DNA of 57,112 bases from Emiliania huxleyi CCMP1516 (Eukaryota; Haptophyta; Isochrysidales; Noelaerhabdaceae), in contig NW_005200128.1 in NCBI RefSeq assembly GCF_000372725.1, positions 81,470-138,581 on the forward strand, written 5' to 3'. The position numbers were made by a program, and so were the translations under genes. Below the pieces are notes generated by a model. The model saw only the letters and a program-made list of their open reading frames with translations, was not told where the DNA came from and ran no database searches. Below are positions 30,823 to 40,600 of the stretch, one piece after another; positions within the stretch are counted from its first letter, which is position 1, and each line of letters opens with the position of its first letter.

Positions 30823-32185
30823 TCAAGTGGGCGAGGTGGCAATCGTGTCAGATACTCGTCGGCCGCTATGTGCACATCTAGGCTGCAGGCCAAGCCACGT
30901 GTAGAGCCGCTCGTTGTAAGGGGCGTAGTCCCGCTGCAGCCGGCAGCGCGTCTGTGCGGTGGCGGGGAGGGGCTGGAGGGTCAAAGCGGCGTGGCCATCC
31001 CCATCCCCGACACCCCGCCTAGGCCCCCGCAACGCACCGCGTGCAGCTCGTGCGCGTCCAGAGGGACCGGGTAGGGTGTTGTGAACGCACAGCCTAGGAT
31101 CAGGGAGCTCCGTATCGGACGGGGCAACGGCCAGGCACGTTGGCCGGCGATGCGGACACTTCACCCTTGTTCCTCGGCTTGAACCGCTCTGGCACGCCGA
31201 GCGCGCGCCAGATTTCATCGTATTCGTGCTCCTTAGGCTGCGCTCGGAGCTCCTAGACCACCACGGCCTGTGCGTGAGGCGCGGGTGGCGATTGGCCGAG
31301 GGCAGCAGGCGGCCCGTCCTCGTAAATGAAGACGTTGAGTGCAGAGCGCGGGAAGAGCTTCTCGTACCGTTGCAGGTGGAGGATGTACCGGCCACTCACC
31401 TGGTGTACCGGGCGGAGTTTGTGACGTCGCTAGCACTTGATCTTGGACACCCGTCCAAGCCACCACTCGGTGCCACGCACCACGAAGCCGCAAGGGTTGT
31501 CGATGTCCTCGGCCCACTCGTGCGGCGTCGGCTCTGGACAAGCATACTCGCCTGATGCGAGACGAGGGTGTGAGCGGGAGGGGCCGCGGCTGCGCTGAAG
31601 CGTTGCCGCACGAATGATCCGCCTGTCCCGCGCGTGACGTGCTGCTGCTTGATCATGTTCCAGTGCGAGTATGCGCGCGCCACCGGCTCGCGCAGCAACG
31701 CGATGATCGTCACACGGGGGTAGAGGCTAAAGATTCGCATCGGAGCCTCCGGGTCGCAGAGGTAATCCGGGCTCTTCTCGCCGACGAGCGACGCCTGTCG
31801 CGTGAGAAGAAGGGCTCGGGCCCGCGCGTGTGCCGCCTACTCCTACCGCAGTCATGTCGTGCGCCTTGAGTCCGTCCAATGACCGCTCGTACCACGCCTG
31901 ACCGCGGTCCCAGTTGGAGTAGAACGAGGCGTTACCATTGAAGAAGTGCGACTCGTAGATGGGTGCCTCGATACGCAGCATTCCGATTGAGGGATGAGCT
32001 TCGGCGGCGCAGCCCAGGGCGGACGTGCCTCCTTTCACGGTGCCAACGACGAGAAAATCCGGCGCACGGCGGCCATGGCCGAGAGGCTGCACTCCAGGCA
32101 CGACTCCCGGCGGGGGGCAAAATGCGTCACTGCGCGCGGTCTGAAGCGCGAGCAGCACACACCAGGCGCCGCGCAAGCTCCGCAT
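30823..32185 (-). CDS. Sulfotransferase (heparan-sulfate/carbohydrate type), seven exons
   Basis: ATG at 32185 with a signal sequence or anchor (GAWCVLLALQTARSDAF). Exons whose phases all agree: 32185-31847, 31794-31623, 31551-31451, 31399-31304, 31252-31165, 31093-31038, 30951-30823 (326 residues). Motifs: FLVVGTVKGGTSALG, the 5'-phosphosulfate loop binding PAPS; ESHFFNG; GEKSPDYLCDPEAP; TIIALLREPVARAYSHWNM, the 3'-phosphate-binding site with R and S; GRYILHLQRYEKLFP; VFIYEDG; and C-terminal LQRDYAPYNERLYTWLGL. Two introns (after residues TRGTG and EDGPPA) use GC donors; the others are GT-AG, 51-71 nt. Probably a Golgi-lumen enzyme sulfating polysaccharide. Algal coccolith or mucilage polysaccharides are plausible acceptors but this is inference. 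Confidence 0.82.
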
Positions 32186-32380
32186 GCTCCGACCGTCTGG
32201 CTAGTCGACAGGCAGGGGACGTCAGAGGCCGCGCCGGTTCAAGTAGTTTTTGCGCGTAAGATTTGCTTGACGGATCGCCGATTTCTTGGGTACGTACTTT
32301 TAGCTGACTGGATGCGCGAGCGCGGCCCCAGTACAGACGCCGCACGCGGCACGCGGCACCAAAACGAGCCGCCGGTGTGT

Positions 32381-32484
32381 CCCGCAGCGGCCTCGCTGCC
32401 TGTGCGCTGTGGGCCAGAAGATCGGCCCGTGTGAGTGCTCCGCAGCGGCCTCGCTGGGCCAGAAGATCGGCCCGCGAGTGCTCG
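32381..32484 (+). repeat. Tandem duplication at the 5' edge of the recombinase element
   Basis: CCGCAGCGGCCTCGCTG, GGGCCAGAAGATCGGCCCG and GAGTGCTC occur twice in about 100 bp, the first copy with an 11-bp insert (CCTGTGCGCTG). In the reading frame this duplicates GQKIGP. Confidence 0.85.
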
Positions 32485-33818
32485 AATCGAATGCCGCGGA
32501 TCTCTCTGCTGCCTCGTCCGACGGGCAGGCCCGACTGGTTCAGCTTATGACCGACATTCAGCAGTGGCAGGCCGACGGTGGCTCGAACAACGAGTTCATC
32601 GAGCTGGTCCTGCGCTCGGGTTGCGTCAAGGCCTGCAAGTGGGTGCTCGGCATCAGCCGTACATTGGTCGGGCTCCCCTCCGGGATGGTGCGGGAGCGAG
32701 ACGCGGAGATACCGCGGCGCTGGGACGAGTTCTTCATGGACGCCCTCGCCACCGACGAGCACAACTCCAAGGACGTGTCTCTCACCGACATGAAGGTTGG
32801 CGCGTTCAGCGCCACCTCCATCGCCAGCCTCAAGCTCGGGAATCTGGGCGGGATCGATTTCGATAAGGACTTCGTCTGCCCGATCCTGCGGCACACGGCG
32901 GGAGAGCATCTGCAGCGGATCCCGGTTGCCGAGAGCACGATCCAGCCGATGACGCTGGTCGACGTCATGAGGGACCCGGTGCGGCTGATGGCGCACATGA
33001 TGTATGTCCCCCGGCTTTTGCACTGCATCGGTCTGCCGATGGACGCCGATAACAGCTACTCTTCGCTCATGGCCTTCATTGAGCCGAACCTGCGCAAGGC
33101 GCGCGCCAACGGAGTGCTGGTCACCGGGGCTACGAACGCGGCCGAGCTCGTGGAGGCGGCCTTCACGGAGGCGGAACTACGGCTGCGGGCGTCGCACGAC
33201 AGCAACACGGCGCGCTCGTTGTCCTTCATCGGGGAGACCCTGCGCGCCAAGGACGAGTATGACAAGTACCTCTCCGAGCTCGACGACACGATCTGTCGTC
33301 GCAAGCGGCACTTGAAGGAGGAGCAGGATATGGAGGAGGAGCGACGGGCGAGGTACGCGGCCGGGGCGCCATCAGGCACCGCGCCTCCCAAGCCGCAGCC
33401 GCCGCAGCCGCCGCAGCCGCCGCAGCCGCCGCAGCCGCCGCAGCCGCCCAAGAAGAAGAACAAGAAGGGTGCGGGCGACGGGGCGGTGCGGGACCGGAGT
33501 GGCGAGCTTCGCTCCGACGGCTCCGCAGGCTTTGCTTTCGGCTCCTCTGTGACCTACTCGCGCCCGCTCATCGCCGGGGCATTGGCGAGCAAGTACGGCG
33601 CGGCCGAGGCGGAGGGGGCCTGCGTCATATATGCGGTGCAGCGTTCACCAGGCACCATGCAGTGGTGCAAATGCAGCACCTTTGTACCGGGCACGCCGCC
33701 GCACAAGCTCACCATCCCGTTCAAGGAACACGTCGAGCTCGGCCTTTGCCCTCCTCCTCCGAAGTCTTTCGGTCGGCAGGCGGCGGGCCCGAGCGGCAAG
33801 AAGCCGCGACAGGCCTGA
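32409..33818 (+). CDS. Gag-like ORF1 of the recombinase element
   Basis: The frame is open from 32409 without ATG; the first ATG is at 32547 (MTDIQQWQADGG). Residues about 45-270 are helical (ELVLRSGCVKACKWVLGIS, MTLVDVMRDPVRLMAHMMYV). A charged coiled coil (KRHLKEEQDMEEERRARY) comes next, then a PQPPQPPQPP run (33388-33448) and a KKKNKK basic patch. The end has a spaced Cys/His set (CVIYAVQ, WCKC, HVELGLC) that may bind zinc or nucleic acid. Codon usage is clean and there is no stop for 470 codons. No match to a named domain family is recognised; the gag role is inferred from position. The downstream frame overlaps it by about 150 nt in another phase, as for frameshift-expressed retroelement proteins. 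Confidence 0.55.
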   Translation: MGQKIGPCECSAAASLGQKIGPRVLESNAADLSAASSDGQARLVQLMTDIQQWQADGGSNNEFIELVLRSGCVKACKWVLGISRTLVGLPSGMVRERDAEIPRRWDEFFMDALATDEHNSKDVSLTDMKVGAFSATSIASLKLGNLGGIDFDKDFVCPILRHTAGEHLQRIPVAESTIQPMTLVDVMRDPVRLMAHMMYVPRLLHCIGLPMDADNSYSSLMAFIEPNLRKARANGVLVTGATNAAELVEAAFTEAELRLRASHDSNTARSLSFIGETLRAKDEYDKYLSELDDTICRRKRHLKEEQDMEEERRARYAAGAPSGTAPPKPQPPQPPQPPQPPQPPQPPKKKNKKGAGDGAVRDRSGELRSDGSAGFAFGSSVTYSRPLIAGALASKYGAAEAEGACVIYAVQRSPGTMQWCKCSTFVPGTPPHKLTIPFKEHVELGLCPPPPKSFGRQAAGPSGKKPRQA

Positions 33819-35112
33819 GTCCTCCGCCCACCGCACCTCGGCTCGCTATCGTCAACGGCGGCTGCGTTCAGCAGCTCGAGCCGGCGGCGGCGGCCGAGGC
33901 GCGGCGGCGGCGCGCTGTGCGCTTTGCGGAGCATATTGACCCGGTGGCGACGCTCGACGCGGTTCACGCGGTCAAGCGCGTGGCTTTCGCAGATCGACCT
34001 AGTGCACAGACAGCACTGGATCTGGCCGACTCGGGCCCTTGCCCGACGGCCAAGGAGTACGCGGACGCGTGGGAGCGTAAGCTGGCGGGGACACCGGGTC
34101 GGTGCGACTCGCCGCTGCTTTCGCAGGCGCGCTCGCGCGGCGTCGCCGACCCCGACTTTGGCTTGCGCGTTCATGCGCTTTCCAGGGACGACGACTTGCC
34201 ATCAGGCTTCAGCTCTCGGCCCGGGGCGCTGCGACGTGTGGAGCCGTGCGGGCGTGCCAAGCCGGGCGAGCCGCCCAACCCACGGGGCAACCCAGTGCGG
34301 CCTGCCGGTGAGACGAAGGCTGGCTACGCTGCGGCCGTCCGTGACTATGCCGAGGTGCTCTCTAACGTCGGGCTCGAGCCCGCGTGGGAGGTCTGCCAGC
34401 GAGTCGGCGCCGGCTCGAGGGCCATCCGCGCCCAGTGTGAGCTCGTCGACAAGGCTCTGCCAGCTGCGATGGCTGCTGATGTCGACCACGTGTACGACGG
34501 TGGCGGCTCGCTCGCCTATCGGTGCAGCTGCAACGGGCTACGCCGAGGCTGGGCCTGTCACAGCACGCTCGTGCGGGCGGAAACCGTCCGGGCCTGCCAG
34601 CGGAGGCACGACGCCGACCTCGAGCGGGCGCGCCGTCCAACTTTGCAGCGGCGCTCGTTGACTTTGAGCTCGCACACCCGTGTCGGGGAGCGGCGCGCCG
34701 GACTGCGCCCCTGTTTGTTCAAGACGGGAAGCACAAGGCGTGGACCGCATCGGCCATTGACCGCACACTCGACGGTGTTATGACAGCCACGCTGTCTTCG
34801 GCGGAGCGCCAGCATAAGACGTTCCACTCGAAGCGCGTCTGGCTCGCGTCGGCATTCAAGGCCAACAGGCTGGCGGAGGGCGAGATCCAGGCGCTCTGCA
34901 GGTGGCGCTCGGTCGACTCGATCCGAATCTACGGTCGGATGGACATGGAGTATCAGGCCCGTTGTCGCGAGAACGCGAGCACCGCGGTATTCTCCACCAT
35001 CAACGCCACCAGTCTCATACCAGAGCTAGACCCAATCCGCTACTCCGCGGACGGAGCCCCCCTCCTGCCAACGGCGCAGAATGTAGAGGCGAGCATCAGC
35101 GCGGCGGCCTGA
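33662..35112 (+). pseudogene. Tyrosine recombinase ORF2, frameshifted and probably internally deleted
   Basis: The first part (from about 33790, RFAEHIDPVATLDAVHAVKR ... ETKAGYAAAVRDYAEVLSN) is open to 34783 in one frame. Near 34640 the sense passes to another frame: APSNFAAALVDFELAHPC, then PLFVQDGKHKAWTA, KTFHSKRVWLASAF, QALCRWRSVDSIRIYGRMD. That gives the H-x-x-R box (HSKR), the W/H position (RW) and the nucleophile tyrosine (IYGR) of tyrosine recombinases. The first catalytic Arg region and any reverse transcriptase are absent, and one frameshift separates the halves, so the enzyme should be inactive as written. Stop at 35110-35112. Confidence 0.65.
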
Positions 35113-35480
35113 GCTGCGGTTCACGCGGCGACGCCGGCGCTCAGCGGGGCTCGCCCCTCCCTCTCTCCTCAGCGGCTCACGCGACACTCAGCACTGTGCG
35201 ACACGGCGCTCAGCCTTCCGCAGGACTCGAGGCGAGAATCACCGCGGCGGCTCACGCGGTGACGCCGGCGTTCAGCTAGGCTCGCCTCTCCCTCAGCGGC
35301 TCACGCGGGGACACCAGCGCTCAGCTAGGCTCGCCTCTCTCTCTCAGCGGTTCACGCTGTCTCGCGGCTCACGCGACGCTTGGCACTATGGGACACGGCG
35401 CTCACAGCCTTCCCGGGCGCACGCGAGACGGGTACTCGGCTCACAGGTACTTGGCTCACGAGCCCCTTTCTGCGGTTCAC
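35113..35480 (+). repeat. Imperfect GGCTCACGCG tandem tract
   Basis: Irregular repeats of CAGCGGCTCACGCGG, GACGCCGGCGCTCAGC and AGGCTCGCCTCTC in several orders, decaying rightward to about 35640. Directly follows the recombinase stop codon, so it probably belongs to the element's 3' region. Confidence 0.7.
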
Positions 35481-35737
35481 GCGCTCCTGTTGCCAAGATG
35501 AGGAGGCGGCACCTGCGCTCAGCAGGCCGGCCCGGGCGCTCGCTCGCGTCGGCCGCGGCTCTGGCAGCCAACAGCGGCTCACGCTTTGGATCACGGCAAT
35601 GCGCTCTTGCGGCTCTCGCGATAGCGCAATGCCGTGAGCCCTGTACTCTACTCTCTGTACACTTTGATCGATTCGGCGAGGCCGCCGTCGCGTCCTGAAG
35701 GGCCTTTACTCTTTCGCCGGACGCAACTGGCCTCAAA

Positions 35738-35846
35738 GGGGCTTCCGGGTTCCGGCCTCTGCGTGCGGCGATTCTTACATGAGGCCCTCAATGGATCAAC
35801 TCTCCTCTCTCCATGAAGGGAGCGAACCTGGCTGACGGCAAAACTG
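35738..35846 (+). repeat. 109-bp direct repeat, left copy
   Basis: From GGGGCTTCCGGGTTCCGG through CATGAAGGGAGCGAACCTGG to GACGGCAAAACTG. It matches 36150-36258 with one visible difference (CAATGGATC versus CAATAGATC). Between the copies are two perfect palindromes: GTCGCCCTTTAGGGCGAC (about 35853) and CGCCGGAATTCCGGCG (about 35967). Confidence 0.95.
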
Positions 35847-36149
35847 CTAGCTGTCGCCCTTTAGGGCGACATGATGGTGTTTTGGCGCGAGGGGGGGCGT
35901 GCAAGTGGCTAGAATGCCTAGCGCCGTCGTCCTGGGGGGGACCCGTCCTGACCGGGGAGGGTGCCCGCCGGAATTCCGGCGGAGACTAGTACTCCAGTCG
36001 TGGTCCCATTCAGACGGACCTGCGCTCCCTCGCTCGTGTGCCTGCCGGGTTCTCTCCTGCTTTCTGGCGCATCCCACCATCCACCCCATGCGCCACCTGT
36101 GTTCTGTTTGCTTGTTTTGTGTGCCGCCACGCCCGAGGCCCTTCCGGGT

Positions 36150-36258
36150 GGGGCTTCCGGGTTCCGGCCTCTGCGTGCGGCGATTCTTACATGAGGCCCT
36201 CAATAGATCAACTCTCCTCTCTCCATGAAGGGAGCGAACCTGGCTGACGGCAAAACTG
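36150..36258 (+). repeat. 109-bp direct repeat, right copy
   Basis: Second copy, offset exactly 412 bp from the first. It ends 36 bp before the ATG of the F-box/LRR gene, so it may now lie in that gene's 5' UTR or promoter. Confidence 0.95.
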
Positions 36259-36294
36259 AAAGTTATCCAGACTGTGCACGTCGGCTCGAAGTCG

Positions 36295-37236
36295 ATGCCA
36301 AAGAATCGCCTCGAGGACCTGCCTCCGGACGTGCTGCGTCAGATCTTCCGCCTCCTCGCCGATCCTTTCGCTCCCGCCTCTGCGTGCGCACTCGTGGGCT
36401 GCTGCCGCTACACCCGCTCTGCCTTCCGCAGCCGCGCGACCGGCGCTGACCGCACCGAAGTCGAGCGTTTGAGGCTTTGGTGGGGCCGGGCGACCGCGTT
36501 TTGCGGGTCTCACAGGACGACCGCGTCACACATGAGACTGGCGACGACCGTCGGGCTGAGCGAGAGTTTCGCCGTCGCAGAGGCCCCGACGCTCGCGCTG
36601 CTGCTGGAGCGCGGCTCGTTCCGGCGGCTCTGCTGGCTCCAGCTTTACGGCAGCCTCCTGAGCGAGGCCTCCCTCCGGCCGATCGTCGAGACGCTGGCGG
36701 CGGGCGCCTCTCCCTCGCTCAAGAGCCTCGACCTCGCGGGCAACCACCTCGGCGACGCGTCGTGCGCCATGCTGGCCGCGCGGCTGAGCGAGAGCCCGGC
36801 GCGCGTGCTGCCGGCCCTGGAGGTGCTCGGACTCGGCTCGACCCGCATCAGCAGCCGCGGCGTCGAGGCGCTCGCTAGAGCGCTGGCTCGCGGGGCCATG
36901 CCGCGGCTGGTGGGCCTCGGGCTGCGGTCGAACGACATCGACGACGAGGGCGTTATTGCGCTCGCCGAGAGCGGCATGCTGGGCCTCGCGGCGCTGAGGG
37001 AGCTCTTCCTCTGCGGAAACGACCGCATCACGTGCGCCGGCATCGACGCCCTCGCGGCCCGCTTGCTTGGAGGCTCCTTCCCCTCTCTGCGCTGGCTCGA
37101 CGTGCCGCCCCTCAAGAGCAGCGCCTTCCACGCGGCCTGCGCGGCGCGCTGCGTGTGCGTGCTCGACACTCTCGGACCAGCGCACGCTCCCGAGAACCCA
37201 ACCGCCGGTAGCCAGCAGCCCGCGACGTACGAATGA
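36295..37236 (+). CDS. F-box plus LRR protein
   Basis: ATG at 36295 (MPKNRLEDLPPDVLRQIF), 313 residues, intronless. Residues about 4-45 fit an F-box (LPPDVLRQIFRLLAD ... ALVGCCRYTRSAF), which would bind SKP1 in an SCF ubiquitin ligase. Then RI-type LRRs: LKSLDLAGNHLGDASCAML, LEVLGLGSTRISSRGVEALA, LVGLGLRSNDIDDEGVIALA, LRELFLCGNDRITCAGIDAL and LRWLDVPPL. This is the substrate-recognition layout of FBXL-type proteins. The C-terminus is short and polar. The 5' flank is a repeat copy ending at 36258, so the native promoter may have been displaced. Confidence 0.75.
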   Translation: MPKNRLEDLPPDVLRQIFRLLADPFAPASACALVGCCRYTRSAFRSRATGADRTEVERLRLWWGRATAFCGSHRTTASHMRLATTVGLSESFAVAEAPTLALLLERGSFRRLCWLQLYGSLLSEASLRPIVETLAAGASPSLKSLDLAGNHLGDASCAMLAARLSESPARVLPALEVLGLGSTRISSRGVEALARALARGAMPRLVGLGLRSNDIDDEGVIALAESGMLGLAALRELFLCGNDRITCAGIDALAARLLGGSFPSLRWLDVPPLKSSAFHAACAARCVCVLDTLGPAHAPENPTAGSQQPATYE

Positions 37237-37692
37237 AATGACGACCTGTCGAGAGGCGAGAGGAGCTGGTCTTTGGAGCTTTGCGTCAAAAAAGTTTTGT
37301 TGATTGTTGTGTGTCGATACCGCGCGCCGCCAGTAATCGTATTGTATTGTTTGTGTATTCCGCATAATATCTCGCTGGAGGCCTGGGGAGGGGAGGCGAG
37401 CACAGACACGAGACAGTCAGACACTAATTGTAATTCGAATACACAAACAAAAGAGTTCACACTGCATGCGCACACGATTCCAGTGTGTGTTGCGAGACGC
37501 TTGGCGGACAGACAGACCGCCTCGCTCGGCCCCTCCTGCTGCTCCTTCCAGGGTCCAGCGAGAGCGATACGACGTAGCTCGTAGGCCCTACTGAGGCCTA
37601 GCGCAGGCCCTCCCCGGGCCCTCCAAGTAGGAGCATGGTGCATGCAACCCTGACATTCGACTCTGCCTTCCCCGCCCCCTCCCTGGGCGCCT
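37237..37692. other. Intergenic between convergent genes; no gene seen
   Basis: Holds the probable 3' UTRs of the F-box/LRR gene (+) and the exchanger (-). T/A-richer patches (AAAAAAGTTTTGTTGATTG, GTATTGTATTGTTTGTG, ATAATATC) are the usual setting for polyadenylation, but no canonical AATAAA is seen. Confidence 0.5.
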
Positions 37693-40600
37693 TCAGGAGA
37701 GGAAGCCGAGCAGGTTGGGCGGATCGTGCGGGCTCCACCACCGCTGTACGATGGGGTAGGAGGAGATGCAGACTACGTACGTGCAGATCAGGACCTTGCC
37801 CTTCGCCTTTGTGAGCTGCGACTTCCTGTGGTCGCCGCGCCGCCTGCGGTGGCGAGCCCGTGGGGCGGGGCGTGTGAAAGCAAGGCCCCGCTCCCCCCTC
37901 GCGGGTGCCTCGTCTCTGACGATGCACCAGGTGTGCGCTGTGGAGAGGATGAGGAGCGAGGCGAAGACGGCGAGGTTGGCCGCCTGTGCGGCGCAGGGCG
38001 GCCGCCTCGACGGGGGTGGGGGTGGGGGTGGGGTGGGCGGGGGCGTGGGGCGGGAGAGGCCTGGAAGAGGGCCATGAGCAGCAAGTCGCGGTGGGCGCCG
38101 AGGACGATGTCGAGTCCAGAGCTGCACGAGAGGAACCTGTGGCAGGGGAGGAGGGGGTAAAGAGGGGGGGGGGGGGGGAGGGGGGGAGGGGGGGGCGGTC
38201 GCGCCACGGCAGGCCGAGCCCGACGAGCACGTTGACGATCTGCGAGCCGCAAGAGTTTGAGACGGCCATCGAGCCGTAGCCGCGCTTAGCGACGGTGACG
38301 GACTGGATGGTGTCGGGGATCTCGGCGCCGATGGCGATGACGTACATGCCGAGGAAGGCGGCGGGCACGTCGAGCATCGCGCCTGCGTGGGCACCGCCAC
38401 AGGGTGAGCAGACGAGGGGGGGGGCGGAGGGGGGAGGAGGGGGGAGGAGGGGGGCGGAGGGGGGCGGAGGGGGGCGGAGGGGGGCGGAGGGGGGGGATGC
38501 CGAATCGCGAGACGATGGCCGAGATGACGAGGGAGAGGATTGCGACCCAGGTGAAGGACGTGGCGAGCGTGACCGGGTACCAGAGCGGTGTCGGGCCTGC
38601 GGCTGGGGCGAGGGGCGAGGGCGAGGGCGAGGGCTCGGGGGATGGCGTTGCGCCGTATCCGGCTACAGGTGTGTCGTATCCGGCTCCATCTCGGCCATCT
38701 CTCGGCTGCATCTCGGCTGCATCTGGGTGGCGTGCCGTCATGCTCGCACGGCGGGCAAGTGGCGCTCACCTGGGAGGGGCGGAGGGAGGGGGCGGAGGGA
38801 GACGGACCAGCTTGGTGAGAGAGAGAGCACGCGAGCGCGGGACGAGTGCGGGATGTGTCGCAGCCGAGGCACCAGCCGCTCGGAGGAGATCTGGCCGAGA
38901 TCTGGCCGAGGTGCGGCCGAGGTGCGGCCGAGGTGCGGCCGAGGTGCGGCCGAGGTGCGGCCGAGGTGCGGCCGAGGTGCGGCCGAGGTGCGGCCGAGGT
39001 GCGGCCGAGATCTGGCCGAGATCTGTCCGAGATCTGTCCGAGATCTGGCCGAGATCTGGCCGAGATCTGGCCGAGGTGCGGCCGAGGTGCGGCCGAGGTG
39101 CGGCCGAGGTGCGGCCGAGGTGCGGCCGAGGTGCGGCCGAGGTGCGGCCGAGGTGCGGCCGAGGTGCGGCCGAGGTGCGGCCGATGTGCGGCCGAGGTGC
39201 GGCCGAGGTGCGGCCGAGGTGTGGCCGAGGTGCGGCCGAGGTGCGGCCGAGGTGCGGCCGATGTGCGGCCGAGGCGCGGCCGAGGTGCGGCCGAGGCGTG
39301 GGCGTCTCACCAGCCACTCGACAGGCAGGATGCAGAGAGCTGCAGCCTTGCTCACGGCCTTGCTCGCGGCGGCGAGCGCTGCCGCGGCGGCGCGTGCCAG
39401 CCCTCCCTTGGGCCCTCCATCTGCTGGTCCCCCTGCTGGTCCCTCTGCTGGTCCCTCTGCTGGTCCCTCTGCTGGCGGGCTCTCCTCCTCGCCGCGCGGA
39501 GGAGTCCACCTCCCTCCCTCCGGCGCAGGGCTGCCCGCCGCCCCGCCGCCCGCGACCGGCAGGAAGGAGGAGGCGGGCGGCGACGGCGCGGGCGCGTGGG
39601 CGGGCGGGGAGTACGACCCCGAGTACGACCCCGAGTAGCACGAGCCGGCGGTGGGCGCGAAGGGCGACTCCGCGACGTGGAGGTGGAGGTGGTAGGGGCT
39701 GCCTATTATTGTTGCTGCTATGATGATGATGATGACTCTGCGACGTGGGTGTGGAGGTGGTAGGGGCTGCCTACCGCCGAGTCGGTACGGGAAGGCAGCG
39801 GCGTGCGCTCTCCGCACGAGTCCGCCTATGGGACAGCCTTGTGCTTTGGGAGCCGCGGCCGTGGGGAGGGTGGCTGCCTTGTCTGCGGCGGCGGTTGCGT
39901 GGGCGGACGGAGCTCGGGAAGACTCGCGGGAGGACTTGACGAATGACTCGGAGAGGCGGTCCTCCTGGGAGAGGCGGGAGGAGGGGCGGTGGAGGGAGGC
40001 GGGGAGGGAGGCGGGAGGGAGGGCGGGGAGGGCGGGGCTGGAGGAGAGGGAGGAGAGGGAGGGTGGTTGGGAAGAGGGTGGGGAGGGCGGCATGGGTCTG
40101 GGAGGGAGTCGGTAGCTCGTCGCCTTGCCAACCCGGTGCTATTCTTCTTATTCTTGTTATTACTATGACCTTGCCCAGCCAGTGCACGCGGTACAGCCGC
40201 CGCACGTCTGCCGCGTAGACCACCACCAGCATGTAGCAGACGTAGCCTGCGAGCATGGCGGCAGCCTCGACCGCCTCGATGCGGCCGTCGCTGAAGATGT
40301 AGCACAGCCACGAGATCGAGAGCAGGTACGTCACCAAGTCGCGCGCGAGCGGCCGCCGCTTCAGCAGCAGCGGCTCCGCCCCTCCGGCGGCGACGCCGCA
40401 GATGCCCGGGATGGCGGTGAAGGCGATCATGCCGGAGCCGAGGATGGCGCCGACGCCGAGGACCGCGTCGTCGCCGTCGTCACCCTCGTCCACGTACCCG
40501 TCGTGCTTCTCTGTCGACAGCACCGTCTTGAGCGTCGAGATTGCGTTGATGATCACCTCTGGCGCCGCACTACCGAGCGCCATGAAGGAGGCGCCCGCGA

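Larger units (their letters stand above)
32409..36258 (+). mobile_element. Damaged tyrosine-recombinase retroelement (DIRS/Ngaro-like or Crypton-like)
   Basis: The unit comprises an upstream gag-like frame (32409-33818), an overlapping second frame ending in a tyrosine-recombinase C-terminus (to 35112), a tandem-repeat tract (35113-35480) and a 109-bp direct-repeat pair (35738-35846 and 36150-36258) enclosing about 300 bp with perfect hairpins. No integrase, aspartic protease or reverse transcriptase is seen. Recombinase plus a gag-like protein plus repeats that are not ordinary LTRs suggests a DIRS/Ngaro group element with an internal deletion. The outer limits, and the link between repeats and genes, are inferred. 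No matching A1 repeat was found upstream of the frames. Confidence 0.5.

Noticed and set aside
38738..40093. Long frames on both strands with 11-residue repeats
   Set aside because: They are created by the 11-bp minisatellite, which keeps every frame open. The flanking conserved exchanger exons show it is an intron.
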